Origin: Actinomycetota bacterium
Lineage (GTDB): Bacteria; Actinomycetota; Thermoleophilia; Miltoncostaeales; Miltoncostaeaceae
Reading direction: 5' to 3'
NCBI GenBank assembly: GCA_005788075.1
Contig: SXZC01000095.1
Coordinates: 1 to 9,930, forward strand
DNA: 9,930 nt
In this document: positions 1 through 6,266 of the stretch, in pieces
How positions within the stretch are numbered: position 1 is the first letter of the stretch
How the letters are laid out: the number at the start of each line of letters is the position of its first letter
Position numbers and translations under genes: made by a program
Notes under the pieces: model-generated
Database searches by the model: none
The model's input: only the letters and a program-made list of their open reading frames with translations
What the model was told of the DNA's origin: nothing

Positions 1-1072
1 CCACCGCCACGCCGTTGTCGCGCGCCCACTTGATGTAGTCCCACACGATCAGGAAGTACGACGAGAAGCCCATCTCCTGGATCGTGTTGAGCTCGAAGCG
101 CAGGCGGTCCTCGGCCTCGGCCGGCCACTGCCCGGCGCCGTAGCGTCGGTCGAGGCCCTCGCGGCAGAGCGCCTCGAGGTAGGCGTCGTCGGTCTCGCCG
201 GAGGGCACCGGGAACACCGGCAGCTTGATATCTCCGAGCGGGAGCTCGAGGCCCGAGCAGCGATCGGCCACCTCGATCGTGGCCGGGATCGAATCGGGGA
301 AGTCCGGCAGCGCCTGCAGCATCTCGTCGGCGCTCTTGATGAAGAACTCCTGCGTGTCGAACTTGAAGCGGTTCGGGTTCGACAGCACGTCGCGCGTCTG
401 GATGGCCAGCAGGGCCTCGTGGCTCTCGGCGTCCTGGTGGCACACGTAGTGCACGTCGCCCGTGGCCACGAGGGTTCGGCCGGTCTCCTTGGCCAGCGTG
501 GCGAGGTGCTGATTGATGCGCTTCTGCGAGGCGATGCCGGAGTCCTGGAGCTCGAGGTAGACGTCCTCGGGTCCGAAGATCTGGCAGAGGGTGTCGAGCT
601 CCTCGCGGGCGCCCGTGAGGTCCTCGTCGGCGAGGCGCGAGCAAATGGTCCCCGACAGGCAGCCCGAGAGCACGATGATGCCGTCGGCGTGGCGGGCCAT
701 GAGCTCGTGGTCGATGCGCGGCCGGCGGTGGTAGCCGTCGAGGTACCCGGCCGAGCAGAGGCGGATGAGGTTGTAGTACCCCTCGGTGTTCTCGGCGAGC
801 AGCGTGAGGTGGTTGCGCCGCTCGCGGCCGGGACGCTCGCGGTGATCCGGCACCACGTAGGCCTCGAGCCCGACAATGGGCGTGATGCCCCTCTTGCTCG
901 CCTCGCGGTAGAGCTCCACCGCGCCGCTCATCACCCCGTGGTCGGTGAGCGCCACGGCGCTCTGCCCAAGTTCCTCCACCCGGTCGAGCAGCCGCGGGAT
1001 CTTGCACGCGCCATCGAGGATCGAGTAATCCGAGTGCACGTGCAGGTGCGCGAATGGCGTGCTGCTGCTCAC
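1..1072 (-). CDS. dnaE: DNA polymerase III subunit alpha, N-terminal part (cut by window edge)
   Basis: This encodes the catalytic subunit of the replicative DNA polymerase. Only the first 357 codons lie in the window. The family is usually about 1,150-1,200 residues, so the catalytic core lies beyond position 1. Reading the minus strand from a GTG at 1072-1070 gives the PHP domain: HLHVHSDYSILDGA at residues 9-22, LTDHG at 42-46 and GLEAYV at 68-73, followed later by an SGC motif, DVYLELQD and GDVHY. The metal-binding residues of the PHP domain (HxHxH, DH, E) all look present, so the domain may keep its ancestral phosphoesterase or proofreading ability, as in other Gram-positive-type DnaE proteins. 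The reading stops in SSYFLIVWDYIKWARDNG, just before the expected PGRGSAAGS motif. An AGG lies about 10 bases before the GTG. argG lies upstream on the same strand, separated by 60 bases that hold a possible terminator. Confidence 0.95.
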   Translation of the reverse strand, partial: MSSSTPFAHLHVHSDYSILDGACKIPRLLDRVEELGQSAVALTDHGVMSGAVELYREASKRGITPIVGLEAYVVPDHRERPGRERRNHLTLLAENTEGYYNLIRLCSAGYLDGYHRRPRIDHELMARHADGIIVLSGCLSGTICSRLADEDLTGAREELDTLCQIFGPEDVYLELQDSGIASQKRINQHLATLAKETGRTLVATGDVHYVCHQDAESHEALLAIQTRDVLSNPNRFKFDTQEFFIKSADEMLQALPDFPDSIPATIEVADRCSGLELPLGDIKLPVFPVPSGETDDAYLEALCREGLDRRYGAGQWPAEAEDRLRFELNTIQEMGFSSYFLIVWDYIKWARDNGVAV

Positions 1073-1106
1073 CCCGCAAACCTACCGCGCCCGCCCGACG
1101 CCCCGA

Positions 1107-1132
1107 CCCCGGTGCCAGGCACGTAACCGGGG
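1107..1132 (-). terminator. Possible terminator hairpin after argG
   Basis: CCCCGGT (1107-1113) and ACCGGGG (1126-1132) form a 7-bp perfect inverted repeat with a 12-base loop. The hairpin starts immediately after the argG stop codon and lies before the dnaE start. No T-rich tract follows on the minus strand, so intrinsic termination is uncertain. It may instead only protect the mRNA end. Confidence 0.35.
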
Positions 1133-2395
1133 CTAGCCCAGGTCGCGCGCCTCTTCGATCTGGTGGGCCATGCGGCTCTGCAGGCTGAAGAGCTCGATGA
1201 AGCCCGGGCTGGCGTTCTGCGAGAAGCTCGGGTCGGCGTCGAACGTGGCGAGGGTGCGGTCGTAGAGAGCGAGCGGGGAGTCGCGCGTGATGACCGTGGC
1301 GGATCCCTTGTAGAGGCGCACCGTCACGGTGCCCTCCACCTTGCGGTTCACGTGGTCCATGAAGGCGTTGAGGTCCTTCATCAGCGGCTCGTACCAGAGG
1401 CCCTCGTAGGCCAGCTGCGCCCAGAGCAGGTCCAGGTTCGGCTTCAGCGCGTTCTGGCGGCCGGTGCACACGAGCTTCTCGAGCTCCTTGTGGGCCTCGA
1501 GGATCACCGTGGCCGCCGGCACCTCGTAGACGTCGCGCACCTTGAGGCCCACCACGCGGTCCTCGATGTGGTCCATGATGCCCACGCCGTTGCGGCAGGC
1601 GTGCTCCGCGATTGCGGGGATGATCTCGTGCAGCGGCATCTCGACCTCGTTGAGGCTCACCGGGAGGCCGTCCCGGAATGAGATGATGATGTCCTCGGGC
1701 ACGTCGGGCGCCTTCGTGGGCGGGGTGACGAGCTGGAAGACGTCGTCGGGGATCGCCGCGGTGAGGTCCTCGATGATCCCGCCCTCGCTCGAGCGACCCC
1801 AGAGGTTGTCGTCGATCGAGTAGGGGCGCTCCACGCTCGACGACACCGGGATGCCGTGCTCCTGCGCATAGGCGATCTCCTCGTCCCGGCCCATCTGCCA
1901 CTCGCGCACGGGCGCGATGATCTTGAGCTCGGGTGCGAGCGTGGCGATGGTGGCCTCGATGCGCACCTGGTCGTTGCCCTTGCCGGTGCAGCCGTGCGCG
2001 ATGGTGTCGCAGCCGTGGCGGCGGGCCTCCTGCACGGCCAGCTTCGCGATGAGCGGACGGCCGAGCGAGGTGAACAGCGGGTAGCCGCCCTGATAGCGCG
2101 CATTCGCCTTGATCGCCGGCGCCACGTAGTCGCGCGCGAACTCCTCGCGAGCATCGATGACCAGGCTCTCCACCGCGCCGAGGTCGACGGCCTTCTCGAG
2201 GATCTCCGTGAAGTCGTCCTCGGGCTGGCCCAGGTTGATGCAGAGCGCCACCACCTCGGCGTCGTACTCGTCCTGGATCCACTTGAGCATCACCGACGTG
2301 TCGAGGCCGCCCGAGTACAGGAGCACCACGCGGTGCACCTCGTGGGGCTGGGCCAGGTACTGGGCGGTCTGCGGGGCGGGCTGCATCTGGGACAA
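1133..2395 (-). CDS. argG: Argininosuccinate synthase
   Basis: The enzyme joins citrulline and aspartate with ATP to form argininosuccinate, AMP and pyrophosphate, the penultimate step of arginine synthesis in the cytoplasm. From the TTG start the protein is 420 residues, close to the usual 400-450. The N-type ATP pyrophosphatase loop is clear at residues 27-34 (YSGGLDTS). It is followed by HGCTGKGNDQVR, GRDEEIAYAQEHGIPV and YSIDDNLWGRSSEGG, which are family hallmarks for ATP and substrate binding. Start choice: a GAAGGA Shine-Dalgarno-like sequence lies 9 bases before the TTG at 2395-2393. The alternative ATG at 2386-2384 lacks a well-spaced site and gives 417 residues. A GTG at 2455 falls inside a hairpin and is unlikely. 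About 20 residues precede the ATP loop, a longer leader than in most family members. The gene stands alone between two hairpins, so it is probably transcribed separately, although I found no convincing promoter. Confidence 0.96.
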   Translation of the reverse strand: MSQMQPAPQTAQYLAQPHEVHRVVLLYSGGLDTSVMLKWIQDEYDAEVVALCINLGQPEDDFTEILEKAVDLGAVESLVIDAREEFARDYVAPAIKANARYQGGYPLFTSLGRPLIAKLAVQEARRHGCDTIAHGCTGKGNDQVRIEATIATLAPELKIIAPVREWQMGRDEEIAYAQEHGIPVSSSVERPYSIDDNLWGRSSEGGIIEDLTAAIPDDVFQLVTPPTKAPDVPEDIIISFRDGLPVSLNEVEMPLHEIIPAIAEHACRNGVGIMDHIEDRVVGLKVRDVYEVPAATVILEAHKELEKLVCTGRQNALKPNLDLLWAQLAYEGLWYEPLMKDLNAFMDHVNRKVEGTVTVRLYKGSATVITRDSPLALYDRTLATFDADPSFSQNASPGFIELFSLQSRMAHQIEEARDLG

Positions 2396-2404
2396 CGCGC
2401 GACG

Positions 2405-2410
2405 TCCTTC
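2405..2410 (-). promoter_or_regulatory. Ribosome binding site that favours a TTG start for argG
   Basis: The minus strand reads GAAGGA here, 9 bases before a TTG (2395-2393) and 18 bases before the first in-frame ATG (2386-2384). Spacing favours the TTG. This is the only purine-rich match near either candidate. Confidence 0.5.
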
Positions 2411-2447
2411 ATGTCGTGTCAGCGGACGGCCGGAGTGTAGACAGCCC

Positions 2448-2501
2448 CCCACCACCGGTGACAGTCACCGCGAGCGCTGCGGGCCCGTCACCGGTGGTGG
2501 G
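2448..2501 (-). terminator. Long-stem hairpin between the M23 peptidase gene and argG
   Basis: CCCACCACCGGTGAC (2448-2462) is the exact reverse complement of 2487-2501, giving a 15-bp perfect stem with a 24-base loop (2463-2486). It begins directly after the TAG stop (2504-2502) of the upstream peptidase gene and ends about 50 bases before the argG start. This position fits a terminator for the peptidase operon. There is no T-tract after it, so Rho-independent termination is not certain. The stem is long and GC-rich enough to act as an mRNA-stabilising or attenuating structure. Confidence 0.5.
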
Positions 2502-3704
2502 CTACAGGTAGGGCAGCGGGTTCTGTGCCGCGCCGTTCACCCGCACCTCGAAGTGCAGGTGGGGCCCGGTGGAGTGCCCCGTGCTGCCGACGTAGCCGAT
2601 CACGCCGCCCTGCGTCACGGGGTCGCCCACGCCCACGGCGATGCGGCTCTGGTGGGCGTAGGCCGTGGAGAGGCCGCCCCCGTGGTCGATGACCACCAGG
2701 TTGCCGTACCCGCCGGAGGGACCGGCCACGATGACCTTGCCCGACTTCGCCGCCGTGATGGGCCGCCCGGTGGGCGCCGCGATGTCGATGCCCTGGTGCA
2801 TGCGCCCCCAGCGCGGGCCGAAGCCGGATGTCAGCTCGCCGGAGGTGGGCCACGTGAAGCCGGCGGACGACGGCGTGATGTCCGATGGCTCGGCGTAGGG
2901 CACGCCCTGGATCTCGGCGATGCGACGCGCGAGCGCGAACGACTGCTCGCGCAGCGCCTTGGTGTCGTCCTCGATGTGGTCGCGGTCCACGCGGATCGCC
3001 GCGAGCATGCGTGCGCGCACCTTCTTGGTGCGCCGAAGCACGCGCTGCTCCACGTCGAGCTCGTGGGCCGCGGCCTTCGCCGCGCTCGCCCGCTCGGCGG
3101 CGCGGTCCTCTGCCGCGGCCGCGCGCTCCTGCAGCACGGCGATGCGGGCTGCCGTGGCACGCGTGAGGTTCCGGTAGCGCGCAACCGCCGAGATCATGTC
3201 GCGGTCGCGATCGGTGGCGCGCTCCACGCTCGACCGCGCGCCCGCGAGCTCGGCGAGGCTGCCGTTCTGCAGCAGCCCCAGGAGGGGGTCGTCATCCTCG
3301 GTGCGGTAGATCTCGCGCAGGCGCTCCACGAGCGCCTGGCGCTGCAGCTTCAGCCGCCCGGTGGCGATCTCGAGCTGGCTGCGCTGGAACGATAGGTCGC
3401 GGTTCACCTGCGCGAGCGTGCCGAGCGCCATGCGGTGTGCGGCTACGGCGGCGTCCCGCCGCGCGGCCAGCGGCTTGAGGCGCCGGTTCACGTCGCGAAG
3501 CCGGGCGCTGATGGTGGCGACGTCGGATGTGAGCACCACCTGGCGGTTGATCACGGCCAGCAGCCGTGCCTCGGCGCTGTAGAGCCGCTGGTCCACGGCC
3601 TGCTTGCGCTCGGTGATGCCGGTGCCGTTCAGTGCGCCGGGCATGGCCACCGCGCCGGCGGCGATGAGGGCCGCCACGGCCGCATATCTGGGAATCCGCG
3701 TCAC
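2502..3704 (-). CDS. Secreted coiled-coil M23 peptidase (EnvC-like murein hydrolase)
   Basis: This is a 400-residue predicted extracytoplasmic peptidase, probably cleaving peptidoglycan cross-bridges or activating an amidase. It has three parts. A hydrophobic N-terminal signal segment covers about residues 7-25. A long, charged, Ala/Arg/Glu/Leu-rich helical region of about residues 33-265 looks like coiled coil and lacks the residues of an enzyme domain. The C-terminal LytM/M23 domain covers about residues 294-398. The zinc and catalytic residues are intact: H303 and D307 in HQGID, H351 in YAH, and H382 and H384 in HLHFEV. An intact set argues for real peptidase activity, unlike E. coli EnvC, whose LytM domain is degenerate. 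The start is GTG with no Shine-Dalgarno sequence. The codon sits in the loop of a small hairpin. The upstream gene is another M23 peptidase, 68 bases away on the same strand, so the two probably form one operon. Substrate and partner cannot be told from the sequence. Confidence 0.88.
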   Translation of the reverse strand: MTRIPRYAAVAALIAAGAVAMPGALNGTGITERKQAVDQRLYSAEARLLAVINRQVVLTSDVATISARLRDVNRRLKPLAARRDAAVAAHRMALGTLAQVNRDLSFQRSQLEIATGRLKLQRQALVERLREIYRTEDDDPLLGLLQNGSLAELAGARSSVERATDRDRDMISAVARYRNLTRATAARIAVLQERAAAAEDRAAERASAAKAAAHELDVEQRVLRRTKKVRARMLAAIRVDRDHIEDDTKALREQSFALARRIAEIQGVPYAEPSDITPSSAGFTWPTSGELTSGFGPRWGRMHQGIDIAAPTGRPITAAKSGKVIVAGPSGGYGNLVVIDHGGGLSTAYAHQSRIAVGVGDPVTQGGVIGYVGSTGHSTGPHLHFEVRVNGAAQNPLPYL

Positions 3705-3718
3705 GGGGATGCGGATTC
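3692..3718 (-). promoter_or_regulatory. Hairpin holding the GTG start codon of the coiled-coil M23 gene
   Basis: GAATCCGC (3692-3699) and GCGGATTC (3711-3718) form an 8-bp perfect inverted repeat with an 11-base loop. On the minus strand the loop contains the GTG start (3704-3702) of the downstream peptidase. There is no Shine-Dalgarno sequence upstream, so the structure could display the start codon to the ribosome or gate it. Chance occurrence is possible. Confidence 0.3.
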
Positions 3719-3725
3719 GACGGCC

Positions 3726-3755
3726 AGGGGCGCAGTCCTACGCTGCGCGACCCCT
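3726..3755 (-). terminator. Possible intercistronic hairpin between the two M23 genes
   Basis: AGGGGCGCAG (3726-3735) can pair with CTGCGCGACCCCT (3743-3755) if three bases bulge out, leaving a 7-base loop. It lies after the stop of the upstream peptidase gene and before the downstream GTG. No T-tract follows. It could lower expression of the second gene or be an mRNA processing barrier. It is weaker evidence than the hairpin at 2448-2501. Confidence 0.25.
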
Positions 3756-3772
3756 ACGGTGTTGCGAGTTCG

Positions 3773-4756
3773 TTACTTGCGCTTGGGATCGACCGCGCGA
3801 AGCTCGGTGAAGGGGTTGATCGACCCCCCGCCGTTCGGCCGGATCTCGAAGTGCAGGTGCGGAATGGTGCCGCGGGCGTCGCCCGTCATGCCCATGGTGC
3901 CCACGAACTGGCCGGCGGTCACCTTGGACCCGGCCTTGAGCTCCGGCGAGATCGACGCCATGTGCGCGTAGTAGTACTCGTTGCCCCGGCCGTCGACGAT
4001 CCAGATCCAGATGCCACCCAGCCCGGTCTCCTCGCGGGTGAGGCGCGAGATCGTGCCGTCGACGCAGCTCACGAGCTGCATGCCGATCGTGCCGATGATG
4101 TCGTTGCCCTGGTGGGCGCCCTGGCCTCGCGGGTCGCCGAAGTCGTCCGAGTAGGAGTACTCGCCCACGACCGGGAACACCTTGAGGTAGCGCGCCGTCG
4201 CCGGGGTGGGCGCCGCGAGGGTGGCCGGGTCGCTGGCCACGGCGCGGATCTTCAGGCCGAGCTTGGCGAGCAGCGCAGCGTCGGCGATGCCCGTGGCCTT
4301 CATCTTCAGCTTGCGCTGCAGGATGCGTACGCCGGCGCGGGTACGGGCGCCGTAGTTGCCGTCGACCGGAACCTTGATGCCGCGCACGCGCAGCTTGCGC
4401 TGCAGCGCCTTGACGTCGCTGCCACGCGTTCCCGGACGCAGGGCGTCGGCGGGCGGGGTGGCCGGCGCGGCGGGAGCAGCAGCCGGCACCGGCGCGGGGG
4501 CGGGAGCCACGGGCTGGCCCGGCAGGCCCGACCCCTCGGGAGCAACACTCTGACCGCTGCCCGGCAGCTGCTCGGGCATCGGGGAGGCCGCAAGCGCCGG
4601 GGCCGTGAGCCCCAGCGCGAGTACCGCGATGATCCCGGCCGCCTTGCGAAGCGGCCGCGTGAGGTCGCGCGGGGTGTTGCCGGTGCGGTCGATGATCCTG
4701 GCTCCCTTTCCGCCGCGGCCCCGTGATCGGGGGTGTTCCGTGGCTGTAGGTCGCAT
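3773..4756 (-). CDS. Secreted M23 peptidase with peptidoglycan-binding domain
   Basis: This is a 327-residue predicted cell-wall endopeptidase. A basic N-terminus and a hydrophobic stretch (about residues 39-57, ending ALAAS) form a signal peptide with an unusually long lead-in. A Pro/Ala-rich linker (about 60-105) leads to a PG_binding_1-type domain (about 107-166, with GSDVKALQRKL and VDGNYGARTRAGV). An M23 domain follows (about 195-317). Zinc and catalytic residues are intact: H215 and D219 in HQGND, H265 in YAH, and H300 and H302 in HLHFEI. The ATG at 4756-4754 is chosen because it is the only in-frame ATG after a good promoter (about 50 bases upstream). Its ribosome site is weak. A better purine run, GGAAAGGGAG, lies inside the reading frame just before two ATC codons at residues 21-22, so the true N-terminus may be shorter. 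A longer version from a TTG at 4894 would run through the promoter and is unlikely. Confidence 0.86.
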   Translation of the reverse strand: MRPTATEHPRSRGRGGKGARIIDRTGNTPRDLTRPLRKAAGIIAVLALGLTAPALAASPMPEQLPGSGQSVAPEGSGLPGQPVAPAPAPVPAAAPAAPATPPADALRPGTRGSDVKALQRKLRVRGIKVPVDGNYGARTRAGVRILQRKLKMKATGIADAALLAKLGLKIRAVASDPATLAAPTPATARYLKVFPVVGEYSYSDDFGDPRGQGAHQGNDIIGTIGMQLVSCVDGTISRLTREETGLGGIWIWIVDGRGNEYYYAHMASISPELKAGSKVTAGQFVGTMGMTGDARGTIPHLHFEIRPNGGGSINPFTELRAVDPKRK

Positions 4757-4812
4757 CCGGGTCCGGCTCGGTGCCGGTGGACACGCCCCTCGGAGGTCAT
4801 TGGCCGCGACTG

Positions 4813-4840
4813 ACCCTAGCGGCACCCCCGGCGCAGTCAA
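4813..4840 (-). promoter_or_regulatory. Sigma-70-type promoter for the M23 peptidase pair
   Basis: On the minus strand TTGACT (4840-4835) is followed after a 16-base spacer by TAGGGT (4818-4813), matching the TTGACN / TANNNT pattern of actinobacterial housekeeping promoters. Transcription would start near 4806, leaving a leader of about 50 bases before the ATG at 4756. The -35 box forms one arm of a palindrome (4835-4860). Confidence 0.6.
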
Positions 4841-4860
4841 CCCCAAGCGGTCCGTTGACT
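4835..4860. repeat. Inverted repeat overlapping the -35 box (possible operator)
   Basis: AGTCAAC (4835-4841) and GTTGACT (4854-4860) are perfect inverted repeats separated by 12 bases. A second pair, AAGCGG (4845-4850) and CCGCTT (4863-4868), also with a 12-base gap, is interleaved with it. One arm coincides with the -35 hexamer of the peptidase promoter, the position expected for a repressor or activator site. No regulator can be named. Confidence 0.4.
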
Positions 4861-4889
4861 TTCCGCTTTTATGAGTTTTGCCGGGACAT

Positions 4890-4906
4890 TGCAACCATTT
4901 GTTGCA
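4890..4906. repeat. 17-bp palindrome upstream of the peptidase promoter
   Basis: TGCAAC (4890-4895), a 5-base spacer and GTTGCA (4901-4906) form a perfect dyad about 50 bases upstream of the peptidase -35 box. The arm length and odd spacer are typical of a dimeric DNA-binding protein site. The surrounding 224-base gap (4757-4980) is locally AT-richer than the rest of the window. I found no gene, riboswitch or clear terminator in it. Confidence 0.35.
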
Positions 4907-4980
4907 GTACGAACGAGGAAGCCTCTCCCCTGGGCGCAGTCCTGAGATTTCCCGCGTTTCTCGCCCCTATGCAGGCATTT

Positions 4981-5970
4981 TCACGCCGTGCCCTCGCCGC
5001 CCTCGCGGCGGCGGCGGCTGCGACGCGAAACGGCCCGCAGCGCGAACACGATGCCCAGGAAGACCACCGCCGCGCCGAGGATGATGCCGTTCACCACCCG
5101 TCCGTCCTCGGACCCCGCCGATGAGATCTCCATGCGATCGCACTCGCCGTAGGGCATCGCCCATGACGCCACGTAGCGGTCCCCGGTGAGCCTGCCGCCG
5201 GTGGAGTACAGCGAGATGCGCGACGGCATCGCCCAGGTGTAGGCGAAGCGCAGCCCGCCCTGCAGCGCCCGGTCGGCGCGCGTGAAGTCCACCCTGCGGC
5301 TGCCGCCGTTGCACGGCGGGTCGAGCACGTCGCCGACCCCGCCACGTGAGGCAATGGAGAAGGTGGCGTACACGCTGCGGCCGCGGTCCTTGCCCTGCGG
5401 CGTGAACTCATCCACGAGCAGGTTCTGCAACGGCACGCGCGCAGGCAGCCCCGTGATTCCAGCTTGCGCGGCACCGCCCGGCGCGTTGCCCGTGGCCGGC
5501 GACTCGCCGTCGCCGCGTGGCGCCGGGGCGTCACCCGGGTTGGGCGCCGCCCAGTACCTGCCGGTGGCCGCGAGGATCGGCTGCAGCGGCCGGAGCACCC
5601 CGAGCGCGCTCTCGAGGTCGTCCAACTGCGAGGTCCCGGCCTTCAACGTGCGCACGGACCGCAGCACCACCGTGCCGTTCGCCTCGGTGCGCTGCTGAAA
5701 GGGCAGGGCGCCGTCCCCCGGTGCGCGCCAGCGCTCGTTGCGCACGTCGAGGAACTTCTCGAAGGTGCCCTCCTGCAGCTGGCGGGGCAGGTCGATGGCC
5801 TGCTGGGCCGCGGGGTCGAGCCTGAGCTCAAGCGAGAGCGTGCCGCCGCCCTCGGGACCGACGTCGATGAACTGCGAGAGCCGCGCGCTGCAGCCCGAGA
5901 GCACCGGCACGGCCACCGCCACGGCAGCCACGAGCGCGACGATGCGCCCGCGCGACGTGCGGCGCCTCAT
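4981..5970 (-). CDS. Lipoprotein with C-terminal membrane anchor, LppM-like
   Basis: This is a 329-residue predicted surface lipoprotein. An Arg-rich start and a hydrophobic stretch end in a lipobox, VLSGC, with C27 as the lipidated residue. The segment that follows alternates beta-prone and charged stretches. A Gly/Pro/Ala-rich low-complexity linker lies around residues 145-178. A second beta-rich half contains the features YTWAMPSRISLYSTGG and YVASWAMPYGECDR. A transmembrane helix at about 292-314 ends in a strongly basic tail (RRSRRRR). Lipid anchor, beta domain and C-terminal helix together recall the actinobacterial LppM/DUF3153 family, but I base this on layout and a few motifs only. 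Two further cysteines outside the lipobox (CNGG and ECDR) could form a disulfide. The ATG overlaps the stop of the CcmI-like gene by ATGA and has a good GGGGAG site 6 bases upstream. It therefore belongs to the ccm operon, which hints at, but does not prove, a role in cytochrome maturation. Confidence 0.7.
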   Translation of the reverse strand: MRRRTSRGRIVALVAAVAVAVPVLSGCSARLSQFIDVGPEGGGTLSLELRLDPAAQQAIDLPRQLQEGTFEKFLDVRNERWRAPGDGALPFQQRTEANGTVVLRSVRTLKAGTSQLDDLESALGVLRPLQPILAATGRYWAAPNPGDAPAPRGDGESPATGNAPGGAAQAGITGLPARVPLQNLLVDEFTPQGKDRGRSVYATFSIASRGGVGDVLDPPCNGGSRRVDFTRADRALQGGLRFAYTWAMPSRISLYSTGGRLTGDRYVASWAMPYGECDRMEISSAGSEDGRVVNGIILGAAVVFLGIVFALRAVSRRSRRRREGGEGTA

Positions 5971-6254
5971 GCGGCGCTCCCCGCGGTGAGCGTGTCACGG
6001 CGCCGCATCAGCTCGACGGCCCGGGCGCGCTCCTCGCGGTCGAGGGCGGCGAAGTCCTCATCCGACAGGTTGCCCGCGCGGTGGTCCATCTCGATCTCCC
6101 GGATCGCGTCGAGTGACCTCTGCAGCTCCTCCTCCACCGCGCGCAGGTCGTCCCCCTGGGCAACGGGCTGCTCGCCCGGCGCGCCGCGGAGCAGCGGCCA
6201 TGCGATCAGGGCGACCAGCAGGACGCTGATGAGCGCGATGATGAGGTAGGCCAT
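5967..6254 (-). CDS. Short CcmI/CycH N-terminus-like membrane protein
   Basis: This is a 95-residue protein with one N-terminal transmembrane helix (about residues 3-22, AYLIIALISVLLVALIAWPL). A charged helical region follows, with EEELQRSLDAIREIEMDHR and AGNLSDEDFAALDREERARA. The pattern of a helix, then a 'leucine-arginine-x-isoleucine-x-glutamate-x-aspartate', then a 'G-N-L-S-x-E-D-F' turn is typical of the N-terminal part of CcmI, the apocytochrome chaperone. The large C-terminal TPR domain of CcmI is absent, so this is a stand-alone short form. It starts 12 bases after the ccmF stop and its own stop overlaps the next gene, which indicates translational coupling. Its ribosome site is weak, which fits coupling. 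The function is likely in haem-lyase complex assembly, inferred from position. Confidence 0.72.
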   Translation of the reverse strand: MAYLIIALISVLLVALIAWPLLRGAPGEQPVAQGDDLRAVEEELQRSLDAIREIEMDHRAGNLSDEDFAALDREERARAVELMRRRDTLTAGSAA

Positions 6255-6266
6255 CGCCGGGCGAGG

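Noticed and set aside
419..1126. A 235-codon plus-strand open frame opposite dnaE
   Set aside because: It is the reverse of a well-supported DnaE N-terminus, with no recognisable motif and no ribosome site.
2157..3395. A 412-codon plus-strand open frame opposite the end of the argG and M23 genes
   Set aside because: It spans two unrelated genes on the other strand and an intergenic hairpin, and its sequence is Arg/Ala/Gly-rich without domains.
4660..4880. Possible cyclic-di-AMP (ydaO-type) riboswitch upstream of the M23 gene, as found before many actinobacterial wall hydrolases
   Set aside because: The conserved blocks such as GGGUGAAUC and ACAGCUAACC are not present. Only vaguely similar G-rich pieces occur.
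4855..4883. Plus-strand promoter from the second TTGACT arm
   Set aside because: No TANNNT box lies 16-18 bases downstream, and no plus-strand gene follows.
4757..4894. Longer N-terminus of the second M23 peptidase from a TTG at 4894
   Set aside because: It would run through the promoter and place the -10 box inside coding sequence, and the extra residues have no signal-peptide character.
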